From JAJFJD01 sp965228425 (lineage in GTDB: Bacteria; Pseudomonadota; Alphaproteobacteria; UBA8366), in the NCBI GenBank assembly GCA_965228425.1, contig OZ245815.1, positions 1,860,001-1,924,000 of the forward strand: a stretch of 64,000 bases of DNA. Direction: 5' to 3'. The notes under the pieces were generated by a model. That model did no database searches. It was not told the origin of the DNA and was given only the letters and a program-made list of their open reading frames with translations. This document shows, one piece after another, positions 1 to 7,703 of this stretch; the first letter of the stretch is position 1, and the number at the start of each line of letters is the position of its first letter. Made by a program: the position numbers and the translations under genes.

Positions 1-1179
1 CTTGTTGCCGATCTCCGTGAACACCTCGTCCAACTCGTCGGTTCCGGCATGATAGTAGTGCGAGGGATCCGTCGCGCAGTTCGTCAGCAGCGTTTCGAGC
101 GATGAGCTCGTCGTGCGGAACTGAATCGTATAGACGATAATTCCGTCGGTCTTCATGTTGTCGCAGGTCGACGTCAATCGCGTGTTCGTGGTCGCCGTAG
201 ACGTGCCGTCTTTCGGTTTGTTGTCGCCGTCCGTCATGATGATGACGGCTTTATCCATCAGCGGCTCGTTGTAGGGCTTGGGAAGGTCGGGGTTGCCCCA
301 CAATCCTTTCCAATCCGGCGACAGCATCCGGAAGGCCCACGCAGCCGCGACGTCGACGCGGGTATATCCGTCGTCGTCCATGTTGCTGAGCGTCGTATCC
401 AGTGTTGATCGCTCCGCCGTCAGTGCCAGCGCCGGCGCGGCCTCGCATCCGTAGCTCCACTGCGTGTACTGGCTGTTAAAGGCAGCGGTTGCCGGTGTCG
501 TATCGTCGGTTTCATGACCGGCACGCGGGTTGGCGCAGACGCGATTGGCGTTGGACGGGGTGAAGGATACGAGACTGCTGTAATCTTTCAGATTCACGCG
601 GGTATCGAACGGGATCAGTCCAACCCAAAGATTGTCGACGGTTTCACGCGTACCGTAGAGAACGTCCAGCAGTTCACCTGTCGCGTCCTCGAGATCGTCG
701 ATATAACCATCCATGGATCCCGTGTTGTCCAACGCGATCACGAGCTCCAAGCCCCGGGTTTGGCGTAATGCGGCAGCCTGGGCGCCGACGCCGACGTCGT
801 CGATTCCGACAACGGCCATCAGGGCGGTCGGCATATCGGCCGTGACATCGCCGGTTACCGTCGTCTTGTCGGCACTCAAGGTGAATGTCGGCGTGAGCGT
901 TCCGATACCCATAAAGCCGGATGGGAAATTAGCGTCGAAGAATTTCTTTCCGACCGTATTCACATCGGTGTCGTTCGCTGTTGCCGCCGCCGCAAGTACC
1001 GCCCCGTCGAGGGCGAAGCCGATTCGCTGCTTCACCAGATAACCACGGGCCGTATCGATCGAAAGACCAACAAAGGCCACCAGCGGGACGGCGGCCGCGG
1101 CGATCAAGGTTACGGTGCTGCCGCGCTCATTCTTCCCAATAGAACGAATAAATCGGGAGAACCAAACAAGAATATCCAT
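1..1179 (-). CDS. TadG-like Flp/Tad pilus assembly protein with vWA domain (3' end cut by window edge)
   Basis: An open frame runs without a stop from ATG at 1179 to base 1, giving at least 393 residues, and continues past the window edge. Residues 20-45 form a hydrophobic segment (GSTVTLIAAAAVPLVAFVGL), which is the usual N-terminal Tad/TadE-TadG membrane anchor, followed by DTARGYLVKQR. A von Willebrand A domain starts near residue 145 with the MIDAS-type motif DNTGSM at 151-156. A second metal-site region TDGDNKPKDG lies later. The last visible residues (DEVFTEIGNK) resemble the segment just before the end of TadG proteins, so probably only about 10-20 residues are missing. The family takes part in Tad (tight adherence) pilus assembly in the envelope. 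It faces away from the peroxiredoxin gene; no other tad gene is visible here. Confidence 0.85.
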   Translation of the reverse strand, partial: MDILVWFSRFIRSIGKNERGSTVTLIAAAAVPLVAFVGLSIDTARGYLVKQRIGFALDGAVLAAAATANDTDVNTVGKKFFDANFPSGFMGIGTLTPTFTLSADKTTVTGDVTADMPTALMAVVGIDDVGVGAQAAALRQTRGLELVIALDNTGSMDGYIDDLEDATGELLDVLYGTRETVDNLWVGLIPFDTRVNLKDYSSLVSFTPSNANRVCANPRAGHETDDTTPATAAFNSQYTQWSYGCEAAPALALTAERSTLDTTLSNMDDDGYTRVDVAAAWAFRMLSPDWKGLWGNPDLPKPYNEPLMDKAVIIMTDGDNKPKDGTSTATTNTRLTSTCDNMKTDGIIVYTIQFRTTSSSLETLLTNCATDPSHYYHAGTDELDEVFTEIGNK

Positions 1180-1514
1180 CTGAATTACCCTAATAACGCC
1201 ACTTGGCGAATATGAATTCGTACTAATTTTATCTAAAATGCGCGGTGTGTTTAGTAAGAATTAAATAAAAATTAAGAAAATAAGTACTATAATTAACCTT
1301 AATACTCGGATTATGTAGAGAAAAATTCCTATAACTGGCGATTTTTACATAACGCCGTTCAGCACCTAGCGTTTCCGTATCGACGCCTGTTCCAGAGAGC
1401 CCGGGGTGTGGCGAGGACTGGAACCGCTTGGGTTTCGATCACTTTTCGCGTCTCGGGGCCGCGATCCGCCAATCCGGCGTTGACCGGGATTCCGCGATCT
1501 GCCTAGCATGACCC
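1180..1514. promoter_or_regulatory. Divergent intergenic region, AT-rich core
   Basis: This 335-base gap separates tadG (leftward) from the peroxiredoxin gene (rightward). About 1200-1350 is strikingly AT-rich compared with its surroundings, with runs such as taagaattaaataaaaatt, and probably holds the promoters of both genes. The part from 1360 to 1514 returns to high GC but holds no convincing gene. No clear sigma-70 hexamer pair with good spacing stands out, and no strong Shine-Dalgarno sequence precedes the peroxiredoxin ATG. Confidence 0.4.
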
Positions 1515-1988
1515 ATGGCAAACAAGCTTGATATTGGGGATCGATTCCCATCGATGACCCTCAATCTGGTTGGCGGGGATACGGTTACGGTTCCCGACGA
1601 CCATCGCACCAACTACTCAATCATCCTGTTCTATCGCGGCCACTGGTGACCTTACTGCCGCCGGCAGTTGGCCGGCTTCGAAAAGCAGTTAAAGGAACTC
1701 CAAGCACTTGATGTGAGCGTCATCGCCGGTAGCGTCGATGACGTGGAAAAGGCCGGTGAAATCGCGGCGGATCTTTCCTATCCGATGGCGCATGGCGTCA
1801 CGAAGGAGCAGGCCGATATGCTCGGCTCGTTCTGGGAAGACCGGCGGAGCATCATCCAACCCTCCGAATTCATCCTGGATGGGGACGGCAATGTCCTCAA
1901 CCTGATGTACGCGGCGGGGCCGATTGGCCGCATCAATGCCGAAGAGGCCGTGACCTACATCACCTTCCTGGAGTCCAAGAAGAATTGA
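1515..1988 (+). CDS. Peroxiredoxin-like selenoprotein (in-frame TGA read as selenocysteine, Sec45)
   Basis: ATG at 1515 opens a frame that reads to TAA at 1986-1988 with a single internal stop, TGA at 1647-1649. Read through, it gives 157 residues with the thioredoxin-fold core LFYRGHW-U-PYCRRQL. In AhpC/TSA peroxiredoxin-like proteins this position is the catalytic cysteine of a WCPYC motif, so the TGA lies exactly where a redox selenocysteine would be, giving a U45-x-x-C48 motif. The sequence after the TGA keeps the family pattern (GVTKEQADMLGSFW, PSEFILDGDGNVL, GPIGRI) without further damage. A hairpin at 1660-1676 fits a bacterial SECIS. An in-frame TGA at 1509 fixes the N-terminus. Expected role: thiol/selenol-dependent reduction of peroxides or disulfides in the cytoplasm. 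A nonsense mutation is the alternative, but one hit precisely at the catalytic codon plus a SECIS makes it less likely. A tool starting after the stop would call only the last 106 residues. Confidence 0.85.
1650..1676 (+). promoter_or_regulatory. Putative bacterial SECIS element
   Basis: Immediately downstream of the in-frame TGA (1647-1649), GCCGGC at 1660-1665 pairs perfectly with GCCGGC at 1671-1676, leaving the 5-base loop AGTTG (1666-1670). The loop carries a G at its second position followed by U, as SelB-recognised bacterial SECIS loops do. That G (1667) sits 18 bases after the TGA, inside the 16-37 base range known for bacterial SECIS elements. An alternative smaller hairpin CTGCC/GGCAG overlaps it. 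The hairpin is coding (residues about 46-54). Assignment is by eye; no folding program was run. Confidence 0.65.
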
Positions 1989-2066
1989 TCCTGCGCGGAT
2001 TGGTTCGGACGGGTATTCCGGGAATGGTTCTGGCCAATCGGGCGGCGAGAGGATTAAGGTTCGTGT

Positions 2067-3407
2067 ATGACGAACGAACCCACTGATTTTCTCTCGTCGC
2101 TCGACGCCAGGGCCGACGCCATCCTGGATGCCTGTTCCGGGTGCGGCAAGTGCGTCGAGGTATGCCCCATGCCGGGCATCGTCGGCGTCGATGCTTCTGA
2201 TCCCGGAAAGATCGTATCCGGCGTGCTGGATATCCTGCGGGACGGTAACGGGCCCTCGGACTCCGAGACCTGGGCGACGGCGTGCACCAGCAGCGGTCAT
2301 TGCATCGACGTGTGCAATGACGGTGTAAACCCCCGCTTCATGCTTTCCCTGGCGCGCCGCGCGATGAAAAAGCGCGACGCCGCCGAGACACGCCGCGACG
2401 CCGGAAAACAGGGCTTCAAGAAAATGAGCCAGGGCGTGCGGATCCTCTCCCGGCTCCAGCTTCCGCCCGACCTGCTGTCGCGGCTGAATCCATCCTCGCA
2501 TCCGGAGCGCGACGAAGCGCCCGACCTGATCTTCTATACCGGCTGCAACATGCTGCGGACACCGCATATCGGCCTGCTGTGCCTCGATGTGCTCGACCGT
2601 CTCGGCGTCAGTTACGAAGTCTACGGCGGCCCGGCAAATTGCTGCGGTATCCTGCAGATGCGGCCGGGCGATGACGCCAACGCGGGACGGCAGGCCTATA
2701 AGACCATCGAGCGGTTCTCACAGACCAAGACCTCCGAGGTCCTGGCCTGGTGCCCGACCTGTCAGATTCAATTTGGCGAAACCGCGCTGCCGAGCCATAG
2801 CGGCAACGATCCCGACTTCGATATGACGATGTTCGCTGTCTATCTGGCGCGGCGGATCGACGAGTTGCGGCCGATGATGACGAACCCGGTGCCGAAGAAA
2901 GTGGCGCTGCACGAGCATCCCGGGGCGGAGGGCGTGGCGGCGGCGGTCAAGAAACTCCTGTCGTTGATCCCCGAACTGGAGGTCGTCGAACTCGAGATGC
3001 CACAGGTCGGCTATATGCTGACCTCGCTCGCGCCGGTGCCGGATTTTCGGCAGCAATTGCTCGCGACCGAGCTTGCGGCGGCCGAGAAAGCGGGCGTTAC
3101 CACGCTGGCGGGTATCTACCATTCCGATCACCGGGAGCTTTCGTCGCACGAAAACCAGTGGTCGTTCGAGGTGGTCAACTTCATGGAGTTGATCGGCGCG
3201 AGCATGGGGCTGCACCGCGAGGACATCTTCAAGCGCCTCAAGCTGATGCAGGACGTGGACGCCATCATCGCCGACACCAAGGACATGATCGAGTTGCACA
3301 AGCTGAACCCGGAAGAGGTGCGCGACGTCATTCTGCGCGACATCCTCGAGGACCAGATGTTGCCCCTCGATCGAGACGAGCACCCGGACCCGTTACCGGC
3401 GGAGTAA
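2067..3407 (+). CDS. (Fe-S)-binding protein, HdrD/GlcF-like, with CCG domains
   Basis: A 446-residue soluble protein. An N-terminal 4Fe-4S site is complete (C23-x2-C26-x2-C29-x3-C33-P). The second ferredoxin-like site reads C73-TSSGH-C79-x2... C83, with Ser76 in place of the second cysteine, so it lacks one ligand. The C-terminal half carries the cysteine-rich pattern of heterodisulfide reductase B/D and GlcF proteins: TGCNMLRTPH near residue 160, NCCGILQ near 193 and WCPTCQ near 230. Family members pass electrons between a flavoprotein or quinone and a thiol or disulfide substrate. No flavoprotein partner is adjacent. It lies 78 bases downstream of the selenoprotein on the same strand and just before a cupin gene. 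The physiological substrate cannot be read from sequence. Confidence 0.75.
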   Translation: MTNEPTDFLSSLDARADAILDACSGCGKCVEVCPMPGIVGVDASDPGKIVSGVLDILRDGNGPSDSETWATACTSSGHCIDVCNDGVNPRFMLSLARRAMKKRDAAETRRDAGKQGFKKMSQGVRILSRLQLPPDLLSRLNPSSHPERDEAPDLIFYTGCNMLRTPHIGLLCLDVLDRLGVSYEVYGGPANCCGILQMRPGDDANAGRQAYKTIERFSQTKTSEVLAWCPTCQIQFGETALPSHSGNDPDFDMTMFAVYLARRIDELRPMMTNPVPKKVALHEHPGAEGVAAAVKKLLSLIPELEVVELEMPQVGYMLTSLAPVPDFRQQLLATELAAAEKAGVTTLAGIYHSDHRELSSHENQWSFEVVNFMELIGASMGLHREDIFKRLKLMQDVDAIIADTKDMIELHKLNPEEVRDVILRDILEDQMLPLDRDEHPDPLPAE

Positions 3408-3431
3408 CGCCCTTTACCAGGAAGAATCGAC

Positions 3432-3887
3432 ATGGCGGTTGCGAAAAAAGTCCCCACGATCGAAGAGGCGGCGAAGACCCATCACGCGCCCATTATTCGG
3501 CGGCCGGACGATTATGAACCGGAGATGGGGCGTTTCGCCAATACGACGCAGATGGTGTTCCACCCGACCGAGGACGCGCCAACGGAACCGAATGCCGGGG
3601 TGCTGACCTATCTGCCGGGTGCCAGCTTCCCGTTGCACAAACACGATTTTGCGCAGGTCTGGTACGTGCTCGAGGGCGAATGCAGCTTTGGCGAAGACAC
3701 GCTGCGCACGGGCGACATGGTGTATTTGCAGGATCCGCATTTCGAATACGATATGCAGACCGAGACCGGCTGCAAGATCCTGTTCGTGCAATATCAGGGC
3801 CCGACCACCGGCGGGCGGCCGGTCTACGAAGGACGCTTCAATAAGAGCGAAGCGCCGAACATCGCCGAGGAAGACCTCGAGCATTAG
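3432..3887 (+). CDS. Cupin domain protein
   Basis: A 151-residue protein with one conserved cupin barrel in its middle. Motif 1 is PLHKHDFAQVWYVLEGE (two His and a Glu as likely metal ligands) and motif 2 lies around GDMVYLQDPHFEY, where His is the fourth likely ligand. It has no signal peptide or DNA-binding domain, so it is a small cytoplasmic single-domain cupin, possibly an enzyme or ligand sensor. It starts 24 bases after the Fe-S protein gene, with GGAAGAATCGAC before the ATG, so the two are probably co-transcribed. Specific substrate unknown. Confidence 0.7.
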   Translation: MAVAKKVPTIEEAAKTHHAPIIRRPDDYEPEMGRFANTTQMVFHPTEDAPTEPNAGVLTYLPGASFPLHKHDFAQVWYVLEGECSFGEDTLRTGDMVYLQDPHFEYDMQTETGCKILFVQYQGPTTGGRPVYEGRFNKSEAPNIAEEDLEH

Positions 3888-3989
3888 AAACTGCGGATCG
3901 CGGTGCGATTGTCACCGAATTGATATCGTTTTCCGCGCGGAACTTTCGTAGCCTGACCGCTGATTCACCTTCGACCGAAAGGAGCGGCC

Positions 3990-4394
3990 ATGTCTGGTCA
4001 CGGGACCTTCATGTGGAACGAGTTGGCCACCACCGATCCGGAGGCCTGCAAGGCCTTTTATGAAAACCTGCTGGGTTGGACTACTGAGGAAATGCCGATG
4101 CCGGATATGTCCGGCGTCTATACCGTCTTCAAGGCCGGCGATATACCCGCGGCCGGCATGTTTAAGATGGACGGTGAGCAATTTGCCGGGATTCCGCCGC
4201 ATTGGATGTCCTACATCCATGTGGACGACGTGGATGCCGCCGTTGCTCAGGCGCAGGAGTTGGGTGGTTCGGTGAAAACCCCGGCATTCGATGTGCCCGG
4301 GGTGGGCCGGATCGCGGTGATCGCTGACCCCAGTGGCGCCGTGGTGGCCGTCATGAAACCAAGCGACGAGATGTGCCCTGAGGACGCTGGCTAG
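3990..4394 (+). CDS. VOC family (glyoxalase/bleomycin-resistance fold) protein
   Basis: A 134-residue protein with the typical start GTFMWNELATTDPEACKAFY, the HWMSYIHVDDVDAAV middle and a final strand ending ADPSGAVVAVMKP. This is the two-module beta-alpha-beta-beta-beta fold of vicinal oxygen chelate proteins. The AAAGERSGHGTFMW-type subgroup is found widely in bacteria as a small stand-alone protein of undefined substrate; some are annotated glyoxalase or lyase. GAAAGGAGCGGCC just before the ATG is a strong ribosome-binding site. It is the last gene of the rightward series that starts with the peroxiredoxin, though 102 bases separate it from the cupin gene. Confidence 0.7.
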   Translation: MSGHGTFMWNELATTDPEACKAFYENLLGWTTEEMPMPDMSGVYTVFKAGDIPAAGMFKMDGEQFAGIPPHWMSYIHVDDVDAAVAQAQELGGSVKTPAFDVPGVGRIAVIADPSGAVVAVMKPSDEMCPEDAG

Positions 4395-4444
4395 CGCAAA
4401 AGGGGCGGTCTCTACCGCGTTCAGCGGGTACCTTTAATGCCGTT

Positions 4445-5245
4445 CTAAAGCCCGCGAACAACCGGGTCGCGTTTCTCCATGAAGGCTTTGCGGGCTTCCT
4501 TGGCGTCTTCGCTGGCGAAGGCGCGGTGGATCGTCGCCAATTCGAACCGCAGATGCGTTTCCAGGTCGATCGACGTGGTCGCCTTGCCGATCGCCCGCTT
4601 CGTGAGGCGCGTGGTGATCGGCGACCATTGGGCGAGGGATTGGCAGTATTCGGCAAGCCGCGCCGGCATGTCGTCGTCTTCGACCATCTCGCCCGCCATG
4701 CCCAGTTGGACGGCTTCCTCGCCCATGACGGTCCGGTTCTCCAGCATGAAGCGCATTGCCTGTTCGTAGCCGATCGCCTGTGACAGCGACCAGCTCAACC
4801 CGCCGTCCGGCGATCCGCCGATCCGGGTATACCCCGCCATCAGCCGCGCGTTGCGCGATACGATCCGCATGTCCGCCGCCATCGCCAGCGACAGTCCCGC
4901 GCCGACCGCGGCGCCGTTCACGCCGGCGACGACCGGCTTGTCGCAGCGTTGCCGCAAGACGAGCAGGAAGCGGCCGACCCAGCTGATGTCGTCGAGTTGC
5001 CGGTCCTGCGGCGGCAGCGGCGATTGGCTGGGGTCGCGTTCCGCCGTCAGGTCGAGCCCGGCGCAAAAGGCGTTCCCGGAACCGGTCAGCGCGATGACCC
5101 AGACCGAATCGTCCTTGGCGGCGTCCTCCACCGCCTTGACGATGCCCCAGGCAAGCTCATCGCTCAACGCGTTCATCTTTTCTGGACGGTTGAGCGTGAT
5201 GGTGCGGACGTGGCCGTCCTGTTCGGTCTTGATAACGGAAGTCAT
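4445..5245 (-). CDS. Enoyl-CoA hydratase/isomerase family protein
   Basis: A 266-residue crotonase. It starts with the family pattern GHVRTITLNRPEKMNALSDE; the first oxyanion-hole segment is SGNAFCAGLDL and the second is GAAVGAGLSLAMAADMR. The usual Glu of the second active-site helix is not obvious: the segment after MAGYTRIGGSPDGG has Gly/Ser/Asp there, so it may be an isomerase or another crotonase rather than a classic hydratase. The C-terminal trimerisation part (RAFASEDAKEARKAF) is typical. It converges with the VOC gene and is divergent from the gene at 5377; no partner of a defined pathway is adjacent. Cytoplasmic CoA-thioester metabolism is expected. Confidence 0.8.
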   Translation of the reverse strand: MTSVIKTEQDGHVRTITLNRPEKMNALSDELAWGIVKAVEDAAKDDSVWVIALTGSGNAFCAGLDLTAERDPSQSPLPPQDRQLDDISWVGRFLLVLRQRCDKPVVAGVNGAAVGAGLSLAMAADMRIVSRNARLMAGYTRIGGSPDGGLSWSLSQAIGYEQAMRFMLENRTVMGEEAVQLGMAGEMVEDDDMPARLAEYCQSLAQWSPITTRLTKRAIGKATTSIDLETHLRFELATIHRAFASEDAKEARKAFMEKRDPVVRGL

Positions 5246-5376
5246 GGTCGCGGTCTCCGGATTTTTCTGCGTCGGTGCGCCTCGACCTTACGCCGCGTGG
5301 CTGTTCCGGCGCAATCGGTGGTGCGAAGGTCCGCTGCGGGCGATAAGATGCAGAAGCAACAAATCGGTGGGACGGG

Positions 5377-6081
5377 ATGGCAACGAGCGAATTTGAACTG
5401 GAAGTGTTGAGCGCCGGCGCGCCGCGCAACGGCGTTACCGGCTGTGTCGAAGCCTTTGCGGCATCGTCGGGCCTGCGAGCCGATCTGCAGTTCGCGACCG
5501 CGCCGGTGCTGCGCGAGAAGGTGACCGGAGGGGAGTGGACCGGCGACGCCATCGTGGCGCCGCTGCCGGTGCTGGATGCGTTCGAGGCGGCGGGGGCAGT
5601 TCTGGCAGGACGCCGCGCGCCGGTCGGGTCGATCCGGGCCGGCATCGTCGTGCCGGCGGACGCGCCGGACCCGAAGATCGGCACGCCGGAAGAATTGCGT
5701 CAGTCGCTCCTCGCGGCGGACATGGTCGTCCATAACGTCGCGTCCAGCGGGCAGTACATCAAGACGATGATCGAGGAGATGGGTCTCGCCGCCGATATCG
5801 CGGACAAGACCGTCTGTACGCCGACCGGCTCCGCCGTGATCGAGACGGTGGCGGAGAACAGCGACAAGACGGTGATCGGCTTTGGCCAGAGCACGGAAAT
5901 ACAGCGGCTCGCTCATCTGGGCGCGCGGCTGGCGGGACCGTTGCCGGGCAATCTGGCCAAGTCGACGACCTACGCCGCGGCGATCCGGGCCGGGGGCGAT
6001 GACGAAGCTGCCGGGCAGTTCCTCGCCTTCCTGGAGACCGAGGCCGCGCGCGACATCCTGACGGCGGCCGGCATCGAGTAA
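5377..6081 (+). CDS. ModA-like periplasmic-binding-fold protein without signal peptide
   Basis: A 234-residue protein that resembles molybdate-type (ModA) extracellular solute-binding proteins: LEVLSAGAPRNGVTGCVEAF at the N-terminus, a middle IRAGIVVPADAPDPKIGTPE, then VVHNVASSGQYIKTMIEEMG, and a C-terminal AGQFLAFLETEAARDIL. Unlike transport proteins it begins directly with the first strand of the fold: no signal peptide or lipobox precedes it. No ABC permease or ATPase is adjacent. It may therefore act in the cytoplasm as a ligand-binding or sensor protein. An upstream in-frame start that would add a leader is not visible in the 131 bases before it. Confidence 0.6.
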   Translation: MATSEFELEVLSAGAPRNGVTGCVEAFAASSGLRADLQFATAPVLREKVTGGEWTGDAIVAPLPVLDAFEAAGAVLAGRRAPVGSIRAGIVVPADAPDPKIGTPEELRQSLLAADMVVHNVASSGQYIKTMIEEMGLAADIADKTVCTPTGSAVIETVAENSDKTVIGFGQSTEIQRLAHLGARLAGPLPGNLAKSTTYAAAIRAGGDDEAAGQFLAFLETEAARDILTAAGIE

Positions 6082-6082
6082 G

Positions 6083-6114
6083 AAAGGCGCGGCAGTGGAA
6101 ACCACCGCCGCGCC
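6083..6114 (-). terminator. Rho-independent terminator between convergent genes
   Basis: GGCGCGGC (6086-6093) pairs with GCCGCGCC (6107-6114), with an inner GTGG-AAA-CCAC extension. On the minus strand the stem is followed by TTTCTTAC, so it ends the aldehyde dehydrogenase transcript. It starts 4 bases after the stop of the convergent plus-strand gene and could also stop that transcript less efficiently. Confidence 0.65.
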
Positions 6115-6137
6115 CAAACGATTCGTGCTGCCTGCTC

Positions 6138-7568
6138 TTAGCTCTGTTGCGCGACATATTTGGTGTTGAGATAGGCCTCCAGGCCTTCGATGCCGCCTTC
6201 CGACCCGTGGCCGCTCTGCTTCACGCCACCGAACGGCGTTTCCGGCATCGAGATCGCCAGGCTGTTCACGCCGACCATACCGCTTTGCAGCTTCTCGGAG
6301 ACCGCGGCCGCGGTCTTCTCCGATGAGGTGAAGGCGTAGGCCGCGAGGCCATACTCCAGGCCGTTCGCTTTCTCCATCACCTCGTCGAAATCCTTGAACC
6401 GGCTGATTGGGGCCAACGGGCCGAACGGCTCGTCATACATCACGCGGGCGTCGTCCGGCACGTCGGAGATCACGGTCGGCTCGAAGAAGAAGCCGTTGTT
6501 GCCGATACGCTCGCCGCCGGTTTCGATCGTGGCGCCGTGGTCGCGGGCGTCGGCGACGAATTCCTGCATCGCCTCCAGGCGGCGCGGATTGGCCAGCGGG
6601 CCCATCTGCATGCCGTCTTCCATGCCGTTGCCGACCTTCATCGCCTGGGCGGTTTCGGTGAACGACTTCACGAACTTGGCGTAATGCGCGTCCTGCACGT
6701 AAAAGCGCGTCGGCGAGATGCAAACCTGTCCGGCATTCCGATACTTGCCGCCGACCACGGTTTTCACGACCTGTTCCACATCGGTGTCGTCGAACACGAT
6801 GACCGGCGAATGGCCGCCGAGTTCCATCGTGGTCCGCTTCAGCCCTTCGGCCGCCTGCGCCATCAGCAGCTTGCCGACGGGGATCGAGCCGGTGAAGGAA
6901 ATCTTGCGGATGATCGGCGAGGCGATGATGTGCTTGGACACCTCGGCGGGCACGCCGAAGACAACGTTCAGTACGCCGTTCGGCAGGCCGGCATCCTCGA
7001 AGGCGCGGGCGAGCGCGATGCAGGTGCCGGGCGTCTCCTCCGAGGCCTTGATGATGCAGGAACAGCCCGCGGCGATCGCGCCGGCCATTTTGCGGATCGG
7101 GGTGACGGCCGGGAAATTCCAGGGCGTGAAGGCGGCGACGGGACCGACCGGTTCTTTATAGACATACTGGCGCATGCCGGGCATCCGGCCGGGAATGATG
7201 CGGCCGTAGGTGCGCTTGCCTTCCTCGGCGTACCAGTCGGTGATGTCGGCGCTGACCAGCACTTCGATATGCGCTTCGGCGAAGACCTTGCCTTCCTCCA
7301 GGACAAGGGTCTCGGCGATCTCCTTCGAGCGTTCCCGCATTAGCGCGGCGGCTTTCTGCATGACCTTGCCGCGGTCGTAGGGGGCCGTGTCGCGCCAGAC
7401 CGGGAAGGCTTTCTCGGCGGCGGCCAGCGCATGGTCCAGATCCTGCGGAGAGGCGTGCGGCAATTCGGCAATGGTTTCCTCGGTCGCCGGATTGATGACC
7501 GGTTCGGTCTTGCCGTCGCTGCCGGGGCGCCATTCGCCGTCGATGAGAAGTTCGAGCTTTTCGTACAT
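6138..7568 (-). CDS. NAD(P)-dependent aldehyde dehydrogenase, succinate-semialdehyde dehydrogenase type
   Basis: A 476-residue ALDH superfamily enzyme. The catalytic Glu lies in MELGGHSPVIVFDD and the catalytic Cys in NAGQVCISPTRFYV; the cofactor-binding region is FTPWNFPAVTPIRK and FTGSIPVGK. The C-terminal motif PFGGVKQSGHGSEGG is typical of the GabD group. It would oxidise an aldehyde such as succinate semialdehyde to the acid in the cytoplasm. GAAGGAATGCTTC precedes the ATG. No GABA aminotransferase is adjacent, so the true substrate is open; the neighbour upstream is a CoA-transferase 135 bases away on the same strand. Confidence 0.85.
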   Translation of the reverse strand: MYEKLELLIDGEWRPGSDGKTEPVINPATEETIAELPHASPQDLDHALAAAEKAFPVWRDTAPYDRGKVMQKAAALMRERSKEIAETLVLEEGKVFAEAHIEVLVSADITDWYAEEGKRTYGRIIPGRMPGMRQYVYKEPVGPVAAFTPWNFPAVTPIRKMAGAIAAGCSCIIKASEETPGTCIALARAFEDAGLPNGVLNVVFGVPAEVSKHIIASPIIRKISFTGSIPVGKLLMAQAAEGLKRTTMELGGHSPVIVFDDTDVEQVVKTVVGGKYRNAGQVCISPTRFYVQDAHYAKFVKSFTETAQAMKVGNGMEDGMQMGPLANPRRLEAMQEFVADARDHGATIETGGERIGNNGFFFEPTVISDVPDDARVMYDEPFGPLAPISRFKDFDEVMEKANGLEYGLAAYAFTSSEKTAAAVSEKLQSGMVGVNSLAISMPETPFGGVKQSGHGSEGGIEGLEAYLNTKYVAQQS

Positions 7569-7703
7569 GAAGCATTCCTTCGAAGAGTGGGCGGCATCGG
7601 GCCGCTGGTTTCGCCGAAACTATCTGTGTTAGGAATCGATATGGGGTTTAACAGCCCCTTCGCCGACCCTTTGGGAAAAATATTTCCGTAAAGGCCTGCT
7701 CGG

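Noticed and set aside
1366..1551. Minus-strand open frame of 61 residues upstream of the peroxiredoxin
   Set aside because: Arg/Pro/Ser-rich without family features, and it overlaps the N-terminus of the peroxiredoxin gene on the other strand.
1515..1988. Peroxiredoxin gene read as a pseudogene because of its internal TGA
   Set aside because: The stop lies exactly at the catalytic Cys codon, no other damage exists and a SECIS-like hairpin follows; selenocysteine explains all of this better.
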